Shown piece after piece: positions 35,656 to 43,346 of a stretch of 64,000 nt of DNA. Source of the DNA: Planctomycetaceae bacterium (lineage in GTDB: Bacteria > Planctomycetota > Planctomycetia > Pirellulales > Thermoguttaceae); assembly GCA_004556055.1 (NCBI GenBank), contig SFIW01000005.1, forward strand, positions 9,099 to 73,098. The letters run 5' to 3'. A program made the translations under genes and the position numbers. How positions within the stretch are numbered: position 1 is the stretch's first letter; the number at the start of each line of letters is the position of its first letter. A model generated the notes under the pieces. The model saw only the letters and a list, made by a program, of their open reading frames with translations, was not told the DNA's origin and ran no database searches.

Positions 35656-37728
35656 TCAGAGAGTCGCAGGGGCGACGAATTCGAGGGGAAGTCCGTCGTC
35701 TTCGAAGGCCTTAGCGTCTTGGATATCCTTAGGAGTCGCGACTCGGTTGACCGAGGTTGGAAGCTCTTCGATCGTCTCGCCGTCTTCCGGAGCGTAAGGG
35801 CCGAGGGATTGCGCGTTATTGTTAGGTCGCGTGTATCCTCCGATCGAATCTTTTGTCGAGTATCCTTTCGCGGAGATTGATTCTTCGCACGAGGGCGCTT
35901 CGCTCAGGGGCGCGCAAGTCGGCGCGTCGCAAGTTGGAACGTTGCAAGAAGGGATCGCGCAACTTGGCGCGGCGCAAGAGGATCCGCCGCTTGTCGGGGA
36001 GGAATCGTACGATTCCAGATCGAGGGTTTCAATCCCTTGGAAAGCGTCTCCCGCGTTGTAAATCGGCTGTGCGAGACACTGACCGTTCGCGTTCTGGACG
36101 TAGTTGACGAAGGATGCGCCATAGGGGCCCTGAACGCTCTGATACGCGTCGAGCGCCTCAACTGGAATCGCGTCTTCGCAGGAGTCTTTACCGCGCCCCG
36201 TGATCGCGCCCCACAGGGAAGCGAGGGAAGAGCGCATTCTACCCGTCTTGACGGCGCAACTCTTCTTGCCGAAGAATCCGGTTGAAGGTCTCGACGCGAT
36301 AGGCAGGAGGGAGTAAGACGAGCCCGCGCCGATTTCCTGGAGGGATCGCGTTGCGTCGAGTTCGTCGAGAGCGCCTTGATACGCGTCGCGCAGATCGGCG
36401 GTCATGAATTCTTCGTCCGCGGCGGGTTCATAGTAGTTTCGCTCGCGAATTCTGGAGCCCGCCGCCGTCTGACGATAGAGGGGCGAGGAAACGCCGCCGG
36501 TGGGCGAAAGAGTCTGTTTGCCGAAGGTTCCCGAGAATAGCGAGCCTTTGCTGGTCGTGCGATCCCACACGAGGGAGCTGGGCTTATGCGCGATCTTGTT
36601 TGTGAAGACTCGCGCGTCGTCCATGATCGGATACATTTTCTGCGTAATTTCTTCCGCGTTCTTGATGATGTTTCTGAGGGATTTCGCCGCGTCTTCCCCC
36701 GCGAGAACGCCGAAGGTCGAATTAGGATCTTGAATCTTCTCGTTAAGGGTTTCCGCCAACTCGGCGATATTGTCGACTGCCGAGCGGATATTGCCGATCG
36801 AGGAGCGCACGTCCCCCGCCGCGCTGTTAAGGGCTCCCATCATCTGAGTTCCGTCGTCGGAGAGCGCGGAGGTGAAGACGTCCAAATTATCAAGATTTTT
36901 ATCGACGAGATCAAAAGTCGTCTGAGCGCGCGCCAAGGTTTCGCGCACATCCTCGCCGATTTTGCTCGCGTCGCCAATGAAATTCTGGGCGCTTGAGCTC
37001 AACTTGCTCATCTGTTCGAGGAGTTGAGGCGCTTCGCTCGTCGTCTTACGGAGGTTGTCGACGATTTCCTGATCCGAGACGACAAGGTCGAGATTATCCG
37101 CGAGTGATTTAATCGACGTCATCGTGCCGGAGAGGTTGTCGAAGACGCTTTGAAGACGCTCCTTCTTATTATTTAGCTCCGCGTCGTCGCCAAGGAAGGA
37201 GTTGATATTCTGCATGAAGAGAGTGACGCCTTCGCTCGCTTTATTGATATTCTGCAACGCTTGGGCAAGATCCCCTTCGATATTGCTAACGGTTCCCATC
37301 AAGTCGCCGGTGTTCTGACCTGGAATGAGGTCGTCGGCGCCGATTTCGAAGACTTCGCCCACGTAGTTCGGATCGTCGACGAACTCGATCGACGCGTCTC
37401 CCAGAAGGGTGCGATTGATCTTCGCGTATTCGTTCGAATAGATCTTAAACTGCGGTTCCAGCTCAAAGGAGACGTGAACTTCAGAACGATCCACTTCGTC
37501 TATTAGCTCGACGGAGTAGACGCGTCCGATTTTAATTCCATTCTTGAGAACGAGGGAGTTTTGACTGATACCGCTTCCCTTTTGGAAGACGATCGTCATC
37601 CTCTGACCGCCGCTAGCGCCGACAAAGAAGCCCTTTTCCGACCCAAAAAGAATGGCCATGACAAAAACGCCGGCGATGATTCCGATGACCATCATTCCGA
37701 TGAAAAATTCCATTCTTCGACTCGACAT
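35656..37728 (-). CDS. mlaD: MlaD/MCE-domain lipid transport protein with Cys-rich C-terminal repeat
   Basis: The 690-residue protein has one N-terminal membrane helix (IGMMVIGIIAGVFVMAILFG). An MCE domain follows (about 40-150; KNGIKIGRVYSVEL, LLGDASIEFV), then a long helical region (about 155-370). The tail holds a Cys-rich run of xPSC/xPTC units near residue 600. MCE proteins form rings that carry phospholipids between membranes with an MlaFE-type ABC motor. Those genes lie directly upstream on the same strand. It has its own sigma-28-type promoter 105 bases upstream. Confidence 0.88.
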   Translation of the reverse strand: MSSRRMEFFIGMMVIGIIAGVFVMAILFGSEKGFFVGASGGQRMTIVFQKGSGISQNSLVLKNGIKIGRVYSVELIDEVDRSEVHVSFELEPQFKIYSNEYAKINRTLLGDASIEFVDDPNYVGEVFEIGADDLIPGQNTGDLMGTVSNIEGDLAQALQNINKASEGVTLFMQNINSFLGDDAELNNKKERLQSVFDNLSGTMTSIKSLADNLDLVVSDQEIVDNLRKTTSEAPQLLEQMSKLSSSAQNFIGDASKIGEDVRETLARAQTTFDLVDKNLDNLDVFTSALSDDGTQMMGALNSAAGDVRSSIGNIRSAVDNIAELAETLNEKIQDPNSTFGVLAGEDAAKSLRNIIKNAEEITQKMYPIMDDARVFTNKIAHKPSSLVWDRTTSKGSLFSGTFGKQTLSPTGGVSSPLYRQTAAGSRIRERNYYEPAADEEFMTADLRDAYQGALDELDATRSLQEIGAGSSYSLLPIASRPSTGFFGKKSCAVKTGRMRSSLASLWGAITGRGKDSCEDAIPVEALDAYQSVQGPYGASFVNYVQNANGQCLAQPIYNAGDAFQGIETLDLESYDSSPTSGGSSCAAPSCAIPSCNVPTCDAPTCAPLSEAPSCEESISAKGYSTKDSIGGYTRPNNNAQSLGPYAPEDGETIEELPTSVNRVATPKDIQDAKAFEDDGLPLEFVAPATL

Positions 37729-37832
37729 TGCATCCTCCTTGCGCTGAGCGTCTTAGCTCACGGCAAAACCAGTACCCTTGCGTCGCCGTCTGGTCGACGC
37801 AAACGAGCGCATAACGCGCGCCGTTACTACTC

Positions 37833-37859
37833 TTATCGTCAGCGCGAGTAGAATGTTTA
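37833..37859 (-). promoter_or_regulatory. Sigma-28-type promoter upstream of mlaD
   Basis: Minus strand: TAAA (37859-37856), 15 bases, GACGATAA (37840-37833). It lies between the mlaF stop and the mlaD start. Four bases past the -10, AGTAACGGCG is identical to the sequence at the same place in the sigma-gene promoter. Confidence 0.7.
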
Positions 37860-37888
37860 ACGATTGTAAGGAATTTTTTGATTTTTCC

Positions 37889-38794
37889 TCAAGTTTTTCC
37901 TCCCATATCCCGCAAGCGGTCTCCCGCTTCTCCTCTGATGAATTGAGAGACGCGGCGATCTTGCGAGCGCCAGATCTCTTCCGCCGTGCCGTCGAAGATC
38001 ATCTGCGGCTGCGTCGGTTCAAGCATAGAATGAGGATAGAGCATGACGAGACGGTTCGCGACTTTGACGGCGGATTTCATGTCGTGCGTGACGAGAACCC
38101 CGGCGACCTTGTGTCTATCGCGCGCGTTAATCATGAGTTCGTTGACGACGTCGCTCATGATCGGATCGAGTCCAGTCGTCGGCTCGTCGTAAAGCATAAG
38201 TTCCGGCTCCATAGCAAGAGCGCGCGCAAAACCGACGCGTTTTCTCATGCCCCCTGAGATTTCTCCCGGCGTCTTATTCCACACGACGCGCGGATTGAGT
38301 CCGACTTCTTCGAGAAGGAATTCGACGCGCTCGTTGATCTGCGCGCGCTTGACGTTCTTCTGGTGTTGGCGAATGGGGAAGGCGACGTTTTCGGAGATCG
38401 TCATACTGTCGAAGAGCGCGGCCATCTGGAAGACGAAGCCGTAATGCGAGCGCGTTTCGGTGAGTTCTTTGTCGTTGAGGAGCGCGAGGTCTTTCCCCTT
38501 GAAGAGGACGCGTCCCGAGGTTGGCGTCACGAGCCCGATCATCGTTTTGAGGAGAACTGTCTTTCCGCAGCCGCTTTCCCCGATGACGGCGACGGTCTCT
38601 CCCTGTCTGATGCGGAGTGAAATGTCGCGCAGAACCTGGTTCTCCCCGAAAATGACGCTCAACGAGTCGATTTCAATAAGGGGAGGACGTCTTTTCAGCG
38701 TCTTTTGCGTTCCGTCGGGAGCGACGTAGAGGGAACCTTCAATAGAGTCGTTCTCTTGAATTTCAGGATTCGTTTCTTCTTCCGGAGTTCTCAT
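37889..38794 (-). CDS. mlaF: MlaF-type ABC transporter ATPase
   Basis: The 301-residue ATPase has Walker A GESGCGKT, Q-loop VFQMAALFDS, signature SGGMRKRV and Walker B LMLYDEPTTGLDP, with the switch His in VTHDM. The MLxDxxT-like C-terminal features fit the MCE-transport (Mkl/MlaF) subfamily. It powers lipid movement through MlaE. The gene begins 42 bp after mlaE and ends 160 bp before mlaD. About 35 acidic residues precede the ABC core. Confidence 0.92.
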   Translation of the reverse strand: MRTPEEETNPEIQENDSIEGSLYVAPDGTQKTLKRRPPLIEIDSLSVIFGENQVLRDISLRIRQGETVAVIGESGCGKTVLLKTMIGLVTPTSGRVLFKGKDLALLNDKELTETRSHYGFVFQMAALFDSMTISENVAFPIRQHQKNVKRAQINERVEFLLEEVGLNPRVVWNKTPGEISGGMRKRVGFARALAMEPELMLYDEPTTGLDPIMSDVVNELMINARDRHKVAGVLVTHDMKSAVKVANRLVMLYPHSMLEPTQPQMIFDGTAEEIWRSQDRRVSQFIRGEAGDRLRDMGGKT

Positions 38795-38836
38795 TTTTCG
38801 CCGTCCGCTTTATTCTTGGAGTTAATGAGTCGCGAG

Positions 38837-39697
38837 TTAAACGACGGACGCGGTGGCGCCGCCGAGTAAGAGCTGGTGGATTTGGTCAAGAGCGACGGCG
38901 AGGAGGAGATCGAGGAAGAGGATCGAGACGAAGGATAGAACGAAGGAACTCGTCGCGGCCTTTCCCACGCCTTCCGCGCCTGCGCCGCATCGGAATCCCT
39001 GATGACAGCAAATAAGGGAGATTGCGGCGCCGAAAAAGATCGATTTGAACATTCCCGCGAAAATGTCGAACATGCTCACGACGTGTCTCGAATATTCCCA
39101 GTAATAGCTCCAGTCGACGCCCAAGAGATTGATGCTGAAGAACGCGCCGCCGATGACGCCGAGAAGGTCGGCGAAGAGTGTAAGGCCGGGGATGAGGATG
39201 AGGCACGCGAGGAATCGTGGCACGACGAGGTAATGAACCGGATTGACGCCCATGCTCGAAAGAGCGTCGATCTGTTCGGTGACGCGCATCGTTCCGAGTT
39301 CTGCGGCAATGGCGCTTCCGACGCGTCCCGCGAGCATCGTCGCCGCGAGAACGGGGCCGAGTTCCTTTACGAGGGAGAGGTTGATCGCCGCGCCGATTCT
39401 CGTTTCCATGCCGATGACTTTAAATTGCGGATAGGACTGAACGGCAAGAACCATGCCGATGAAGACGCCGGTGAGCATGACGACGGGAAGACTCAGAACG
39501 CCGATATTGTAGAAAGCGGGTGTGAGGGTTTCGCGTCGCGGCCCTTTGGCGACGAGCCAAAAGATGGTGGAAAGGGAAAAGACGGCAAGATTACCCGCCA
39601 ACGCAATTCGCTTTGAAATGGCGCTCCCCATCTTGGAGACGCTGTGTGTAAAACGCCCCCAGATCCATTCTTGTCGTGCGTTCGTGTCTCTTTTCAT
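38837..39697 (-). CDS. mlaE: MlaE-type permease of the MCE lipid-transport ABC system
   Basis: The 286-residue membrane protein shows the MlaE/Ttg2B family pattern: LPVVMLTGVFIGMVLAVQS, ELGPVLAATMLAGRVGSAIAAELGTM, VTEQIDALSSMGVNPVHYLVVPR and a CCHQGFRCGAGAEGVG loop, with 5-6 membrane helices. I place the start at the ATG at 39697, because the sigma-28-type promoter at 39775-39801 would start the RNA downstream of the longer ORF's first Met. The ribosome site is weak. Confidence 0.88.
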   Translation of the reverse strand: MKRDTNARQEWIWGRFTHSVSKMGSAISKRIALAGNLAVFSLSTIFWLVAKGPRRETLTPAFYNIGVLSLPVVMLTGVFIGMVLAVQSYPQFKVIGMETRIGAAINLSLVKELGPVLAATMLAGRVGSAIAAELGTMRVTEQIDALSSMGVNPVHYLVVPRFLACLILIPGLTLFADLLGVIGGAFFSINLLGVDWSYYWEYSRHVVSMFDIFAGMFKSIFFGAAISLICCHQGFRCGAGAEGVGKAATSSFVLSFVSILFLDLLLAVALDQIHQLLLGGATASVV

Positions 39698-39774
39698 CTC
39701 TCGCAACCCTGTGCTGAAGCGTGATCCTCGTAAACTACCGCCGTCTCTGAATCCCAAACGGCCCCTTTTCTTCA

Positions 39775-39801
39775 TTATCGACCGTAGCGCCGTCAACTTT
39801 A
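39775..39801 (-). promoter_or_regulatory. Sigma-28-type promoter upstream of mlaE
   Basis: Minus strand: TAAA (39801-39798), 15 bases, GTCGATAA (39782-39775). The -35 part reads TAAAGTTG, close to the enteric FliA TAAAGTTT. Confidence 0.7.
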
Positions 39802-40191
39802 TACAATTCGTTAAAAGTAGAATCTTCAGCGTGTTTTGTTAAATCTTTTTTGCATTGTATCCATTATAAACGGACGACGGCTCTTTCAAGCGTCGCACAA
39901 TAATCTTGAGGCATAAGTAACGGGGCTTTGAAGCGCTCTTGCGCGGTGAGGAAAGAATTCCTATATTCATGGGGGCGTATTTTGAAATTAACGCCTAAAT
40001 GCTGAAAATCGTTAAAATCTGAAAATAGCGAATTTTTTGTTAAACTTTTTGCTGTTACAGTCGATGCATTCAGTATAAACGTCGTAGCTTGTCGCTTGGC
40101 ATGTGTTCATTGACAAGAGCCCAGGATCGAATGAACGGATTTCGTTCGAAGCGACGTTGATGTTGAAAGGGACGTCACAGGGAGTTACCCC
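39802..40191. other. Gene-free divergent intergenic region
   Basis: This A/T-rich stretch between mlaE and the lipoprotein gene contains a small palindrome CTGTTACAG (40052-40060) and a TATAAA (40074-40079) that could be the lipoprotein's -10. The only -35 candidate (TTGCTG) has a 19-bp spacer. No ORF or RNA was recognised. Confidence 0.4.
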
Positions 40192-41352
40192 ATGAATAAA
40201 TCATTCCGCGCGTTTGCGTCGACAACGTGCGCGCTTTTACTAGTCGTAGGAACGACCGGCTGCCAAACCGGTTGGAGCTTCCATAATCCTTTTGCGAAGA
40301 CTCCAAAGGCGGAACAAGCGAAGGCCCCGGACGAGTTGGACGAAGACTTTGACGCGGAGAGGGACGATCGTCTTGCGAAGATTGACGATATAACGCCTCC
40401 GCCGGAGAATTATACGGTCGAGGAGAAGGAATCGAAGTCCGAACGCAGCTACGCGCAGAAGGGACGTTACGACTCCGGCGACGAGGGAAGCGCGCTCGCA
40501 AGCGCCTCTGAACCGAAGGCGGAGAGCGTCGATTCGGATTATCGCACGCCGAGCTTCGCGAAAAACTATCAAGAGACGACGCAGCCGACCGTTGCATCGA
40601 CGGAGACGACTTCCGTTCCGAACGGCAATAGCGCGAATTTGTCTCCTGCGCCGGAGAGCTCTTTAGCGTCGACTCAAACTCAGGCTCCTTTCGATACTCA
40701 AGCGCCCCTGCAAAACGTGGGTTCCGCGAATCCCGACGCGCTTGTCGCCGCAACGACTCAGCCGTACGTAGCGCAAAACGCGCCGATTCAGCAGAACGCG
40801 CTTACTTCTCCAAACGCGACGCAGAACTATGCCGCCGCGCCTGATTTGAACACGACGCAGACCTACGCGACCACTCCCGACCCGTATGCGACTCAAACGT
40901 ACGCCTCAAATCAGCAGAACGTCGCCCAACAAAGCGCGATGACGCCCGAATTAAGCGCGACTCAGCCGTACGTCGCTCCTAACTCGAACGCGTATCAGGC
41001 GCAGAACGCCGCGCTTGGGAGTAATGTCGCCGCGTCGTCGACAGCGAACTCTTCCGCGCTCCAAGGCTTCGGATCCGCGACGGGAGGTTTGACCGGTCTT
41101 CCCGACGATTTCCCCACCGCAACTAATTCGATCGCGCAGGTAAGCGGTTCGACGCCCGCCAATTCCGGGCTTGCGACGCAGCGTCAGCCCGAGACGGTCG
41201 CGCTGAATTACGACCCTCTCGCGACGTCTGAAACGACGGCTACCGGATTTGGATCGGCGGTAGGTACGACGCCCAATACGGACGTCGGAACGGGTTTGTA
41301 TGCGCCTCAAGCGACGACGACGGGTTCAACGTTGGGGAGTTCGCTCTACTAA
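40192..41352 (+). CDS. Low-complexity lipoprotein of unknown function
   Basis: The 386-residue protein has a lipoprotein signal with lipobox VGTTGC (Cys at about residue 24). An acidic segment follows, and then a long region rich in Asn, Gln, Thr, Ala and Ser. Irregular repeats of ATQ-xYA occur (ATQNYA, TTQTYA, ATQTYA, ATQPYV). It is probably an extended, unstructured surface or periplasmic lipoprotein. GGGAGTTACCCC lies before the ATG. A strong terminator follows. Confidence 0.75.
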   Translation: MNKSFRAFASTTCALLLVVGTTGCQTGWSFHNPFAKTPKAEQAKAPDELDEDFDAERDDRLAKIDDITPPPENYTVEEKESKSERSYAQKGRYDSGDEGSALASASEPKAESVDSDYRTPSFAKNYQETTQPTVASTETTSVPNGNSANLSPAPESSLASTQTQAPFDTQAPLQNVGSANPDALVAATTQPYVAQNAPIQQNALTSPNATQNYAAAPDLNTTQTYATTPDPYATQTYASNQQNVAQQSAMTPELSATQPYVAPNSNAYQAQNAALGSNVAASSTANSSALQGFGSATGGLTGLPDDFPTATNSIAQVSGSTPANSGLATQRQPETVALNYDPLATSETTATGFGSAVGTTPNTDVGTGLYAPQATTTGSTLGSSLY

Positions 41353-41379
41353 GCCTGAAAGACAAGCTTAAAATAGCGG

Positions 41380-41418
41380 AGGGACTTCATTTTCGCGGTG
41401 AAGTCCCTCTTCTTTTTT
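41380..41418 (+). terminator. Terminator after the lipoprotein gene
   Basis: A perfect 10-bp stem AGGGACTTCA (41380-41389) / TGAAGTCCCT (41399-41408) is followed by CTTCTTTTTT. Confidence 0.85.
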
Positions 41419-41546
41419 GGTGTGCGGGAGTATAATCAAAACGAATGTTACGCGCGGACGAACTGTTAAAACGGTTAAGTTTCGCGCCCTCAATTTATGT
41501 CGAAGCGCGGCGGCTACGCGCGCATTGAGTAGGAAAGTCGAAGGTT

Positions 41547-43259
41547 ATGGCGACGTCAGATCTTAATAAAGAACGAGCTCCGGAGGACGCTCCCGCGCGT
41601 TCTCTGCATTTCATCGAACAGATCATCGAAAACGACAATAAGACTGGTCGTTTCGAACAACGCGTCCATACGCGTTTCCCCCCCGAGCCTAACGGGTATC
41701 TTCATATCGGGCACGCGAAGTCGATCATTCTCAACTCCGGTATGGCGAAGGAATTCGGCGGCCTCTTCAATCTTCGCTTTGACGACACGAACCCCGCGAA
41801 AGAAGACGTTGAATACGTCGAGTCGATCAAAGAAGACGTGAAGTGGCTCGGCGCCGATTGGGGCGATCGCCTTTTCTTCGCGTCCGACTACTTCGAAAAG
41901 ATGTACGAATATGCGATCCAGCTCATCAAGAAGGGAAAAGCTTACGTTTGCGACCTTACTGCGGATCAGATCCGCGAGACGCGCGGCACGACGACCGAAC
42001 CTGGTAAGGAGAGCCCTTGGCGCAATCGTTCCGTCGAGGAAAATCTCGACCTCTTCGAACGCATGAAGAAGGGCGAATTCCCGGACGGTTCCAAGACGCT
42101 CCGCGCGAAGATCGACATGGCGTCGCCGAACTTTAATATGCGCGATCCGGTCATGTATCGAATCCTCCACGCGACGCATCACCGCCAGGGGAATAAGTGG
42201 AATATCTACCCAATGTACGACTGGGCGCACGGGCTCGAAGACTCGATAGAGGGAATTACACATTCGATCTGCACGCTTGAGTTCGAACAGCACCGTCCCC
42301 TCTACGACTGGTTCTTGGACGAACTTGGAGCGTACCATCCGCAACAGATCGAATTTGCGCGTCTCAACCTTACCTACACGGTGATGAGCAAACGCAAACT
42401 CCTCGAACTCGTCAAAAAGAATTATGTCGACGGTTGGGACGATCCGCGCATGCCGACGATCTGCGGGCTTCGCCGCCGCGGGTACACCCCCGAGTCGCTG
42501 CGTCTCTTCTGCCAGACGATCGGGGTTGCGAAATTCAACAGCGTGATCGACACGGTCGTTCTGGAAAATAGCGCGCGCGAGGATCTCAATAAGAGAGCGC
42601 TCCGTCGTATGGGCGTCCTCAATCCGATTAAGCTCGTGATCGACAACTATCCCGAAGATCAGACGGAAATGCTTGTCGCGATCAACAATCCCGAGAATGA
42701 AGCGGACGGAACGCGCGAGGTTCCTTTCTCCAAGACGCTTTATATCGAACGCGACGACTTCATGGAAGACGCGCCGAAAAAGTATTATCGCCTCACGCCC
42801 GGTCGCGAAGTTCGCTTGCGATACGCGTATTTTGTGACGTGCAAGAACTGCGTGAAGGACGCCGACGGGAACGTCGTCGAAGTCCACTGCGAGTACGATC
42901 CGGAATCTCGCGGCGGTCAGAGCCCTGACGGTCGTCGCGTGCAGGGAACAATTCACTGGGTCAACGCCGCGACGGCGCTCGACGCGGAAGTCCGACTCTA
43001 CGATCGTCTCTTCAGCGTCGAAAATCCCGATGATCCGAACAATACGGGCGATTACAAGGATTATCTCAATCCTGAATCGCTGAAGGTTATCGAAGGCGCG
43101 AAGCTCGAACCGTCCCTCTCGGACGCGCGTCTCGAAGATCGTTTCCAGTTCGAACGAATCGGCTACTTCACGCTCGATAAGAATTCGACGCCCGAGAAGC
43201 TCGTCTTTAACCGCACGGTCTCCCTCCGCGACTCGTGGAGCAAGATCGCCAAGAAGTAA
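41547..43259 (+). CDS. glnS: Glutaminyl-tRNA synthetase
   Basis: The 570-residue class I synthetase has RFPPEPNGYLHIGHAKS (HIGH motif), NLRFDDTNPAKEDVEYV, DWAHGLEDSIEGITHS and TVMSKRKL (the KMSKS equivalent), followed by the two beta-barrel anticodon-binding domains. It charges tRNA-Gln directly. Length matches the E. coli enzyme (about 554), so no extra domain is fused. A TATAAT at 41431-41436 may be its -10. Codon bias here opens a longer but spurious antisense frame. Confidence 0.95.
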   Translation: MATSDLNKERAPEDAPARSLHFIEQIIENDNKTGRFEQRVHTRFPPEPNGYLHIGHAKSIILNSGMAKEFGGLFNLRFDDTNPAKEDVEYVESIKEDVKWLGADWGDRLFFASDYFEKMYEYAIQLIKKGKAYVCDLTADQIRETRGTTTEPGKESPWRNRSVEENLDLFERMKKGEFPDGSKTLRAKIDMASPNFNMRDPVMYRILHATHHRQGNKWNIYPMYDWAHGLEDSIEGITHSICTLEFEQHRPLYDWFLDELGAYHPQQIEFARLNLTYTVMSKRKLLELVKKNYVDGWDDPRMPTICGLRRRGYTPESLRLFCQTIGVAKFNSVIDTVVLENSAREDLNKRALRRMGVLNPIKLVIDNYPEDQTEMLVAINNPENEADGTREVPFSKTLYIERDDFMEDAPKKYYRLTPGREVRLRYAYFVTCKNCVKDADGNVVEVHCEYDPESRGGQSPDGRRVQGTIHWVNAATALDAEVRLYDRLFSVENPDDPNNTGDYKDYLNPESLKVIEGAKLEPSLSDARLEDRFQFERIGYFTLDKNSTPEKLVFNRTVSLRDSWSKIAKK

Positions 43260-43287
43260 TCGCGAACCGTTATCGCCATGAAATAAG

Positions 43288-43325
43288 AAACCCGAACGCC
43301 GCAAAGCGCGACGCTCGGGTTTTTC
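43288..43325. terminator. Terminator between glnS and the convergent glycosidase-like gene
   Basis: AAACCCGA (43288-43295) pairs with TCGGGTTT (43315-43322), followed by TTC. It serves glnS and possibly the minus-strand gene. Confidence 0.7.
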
Positions 43326-43346
43326 TTTATCTCCCAATAACCGCGA

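Noticed and set aside
41556..43337. 593-codon open frame antisense to glnS
   Set aside because: It is longer than glnS, but glnS has all class I synthetase motifs. The antisense frame stays open because of codon bias and has no recognisable motif.
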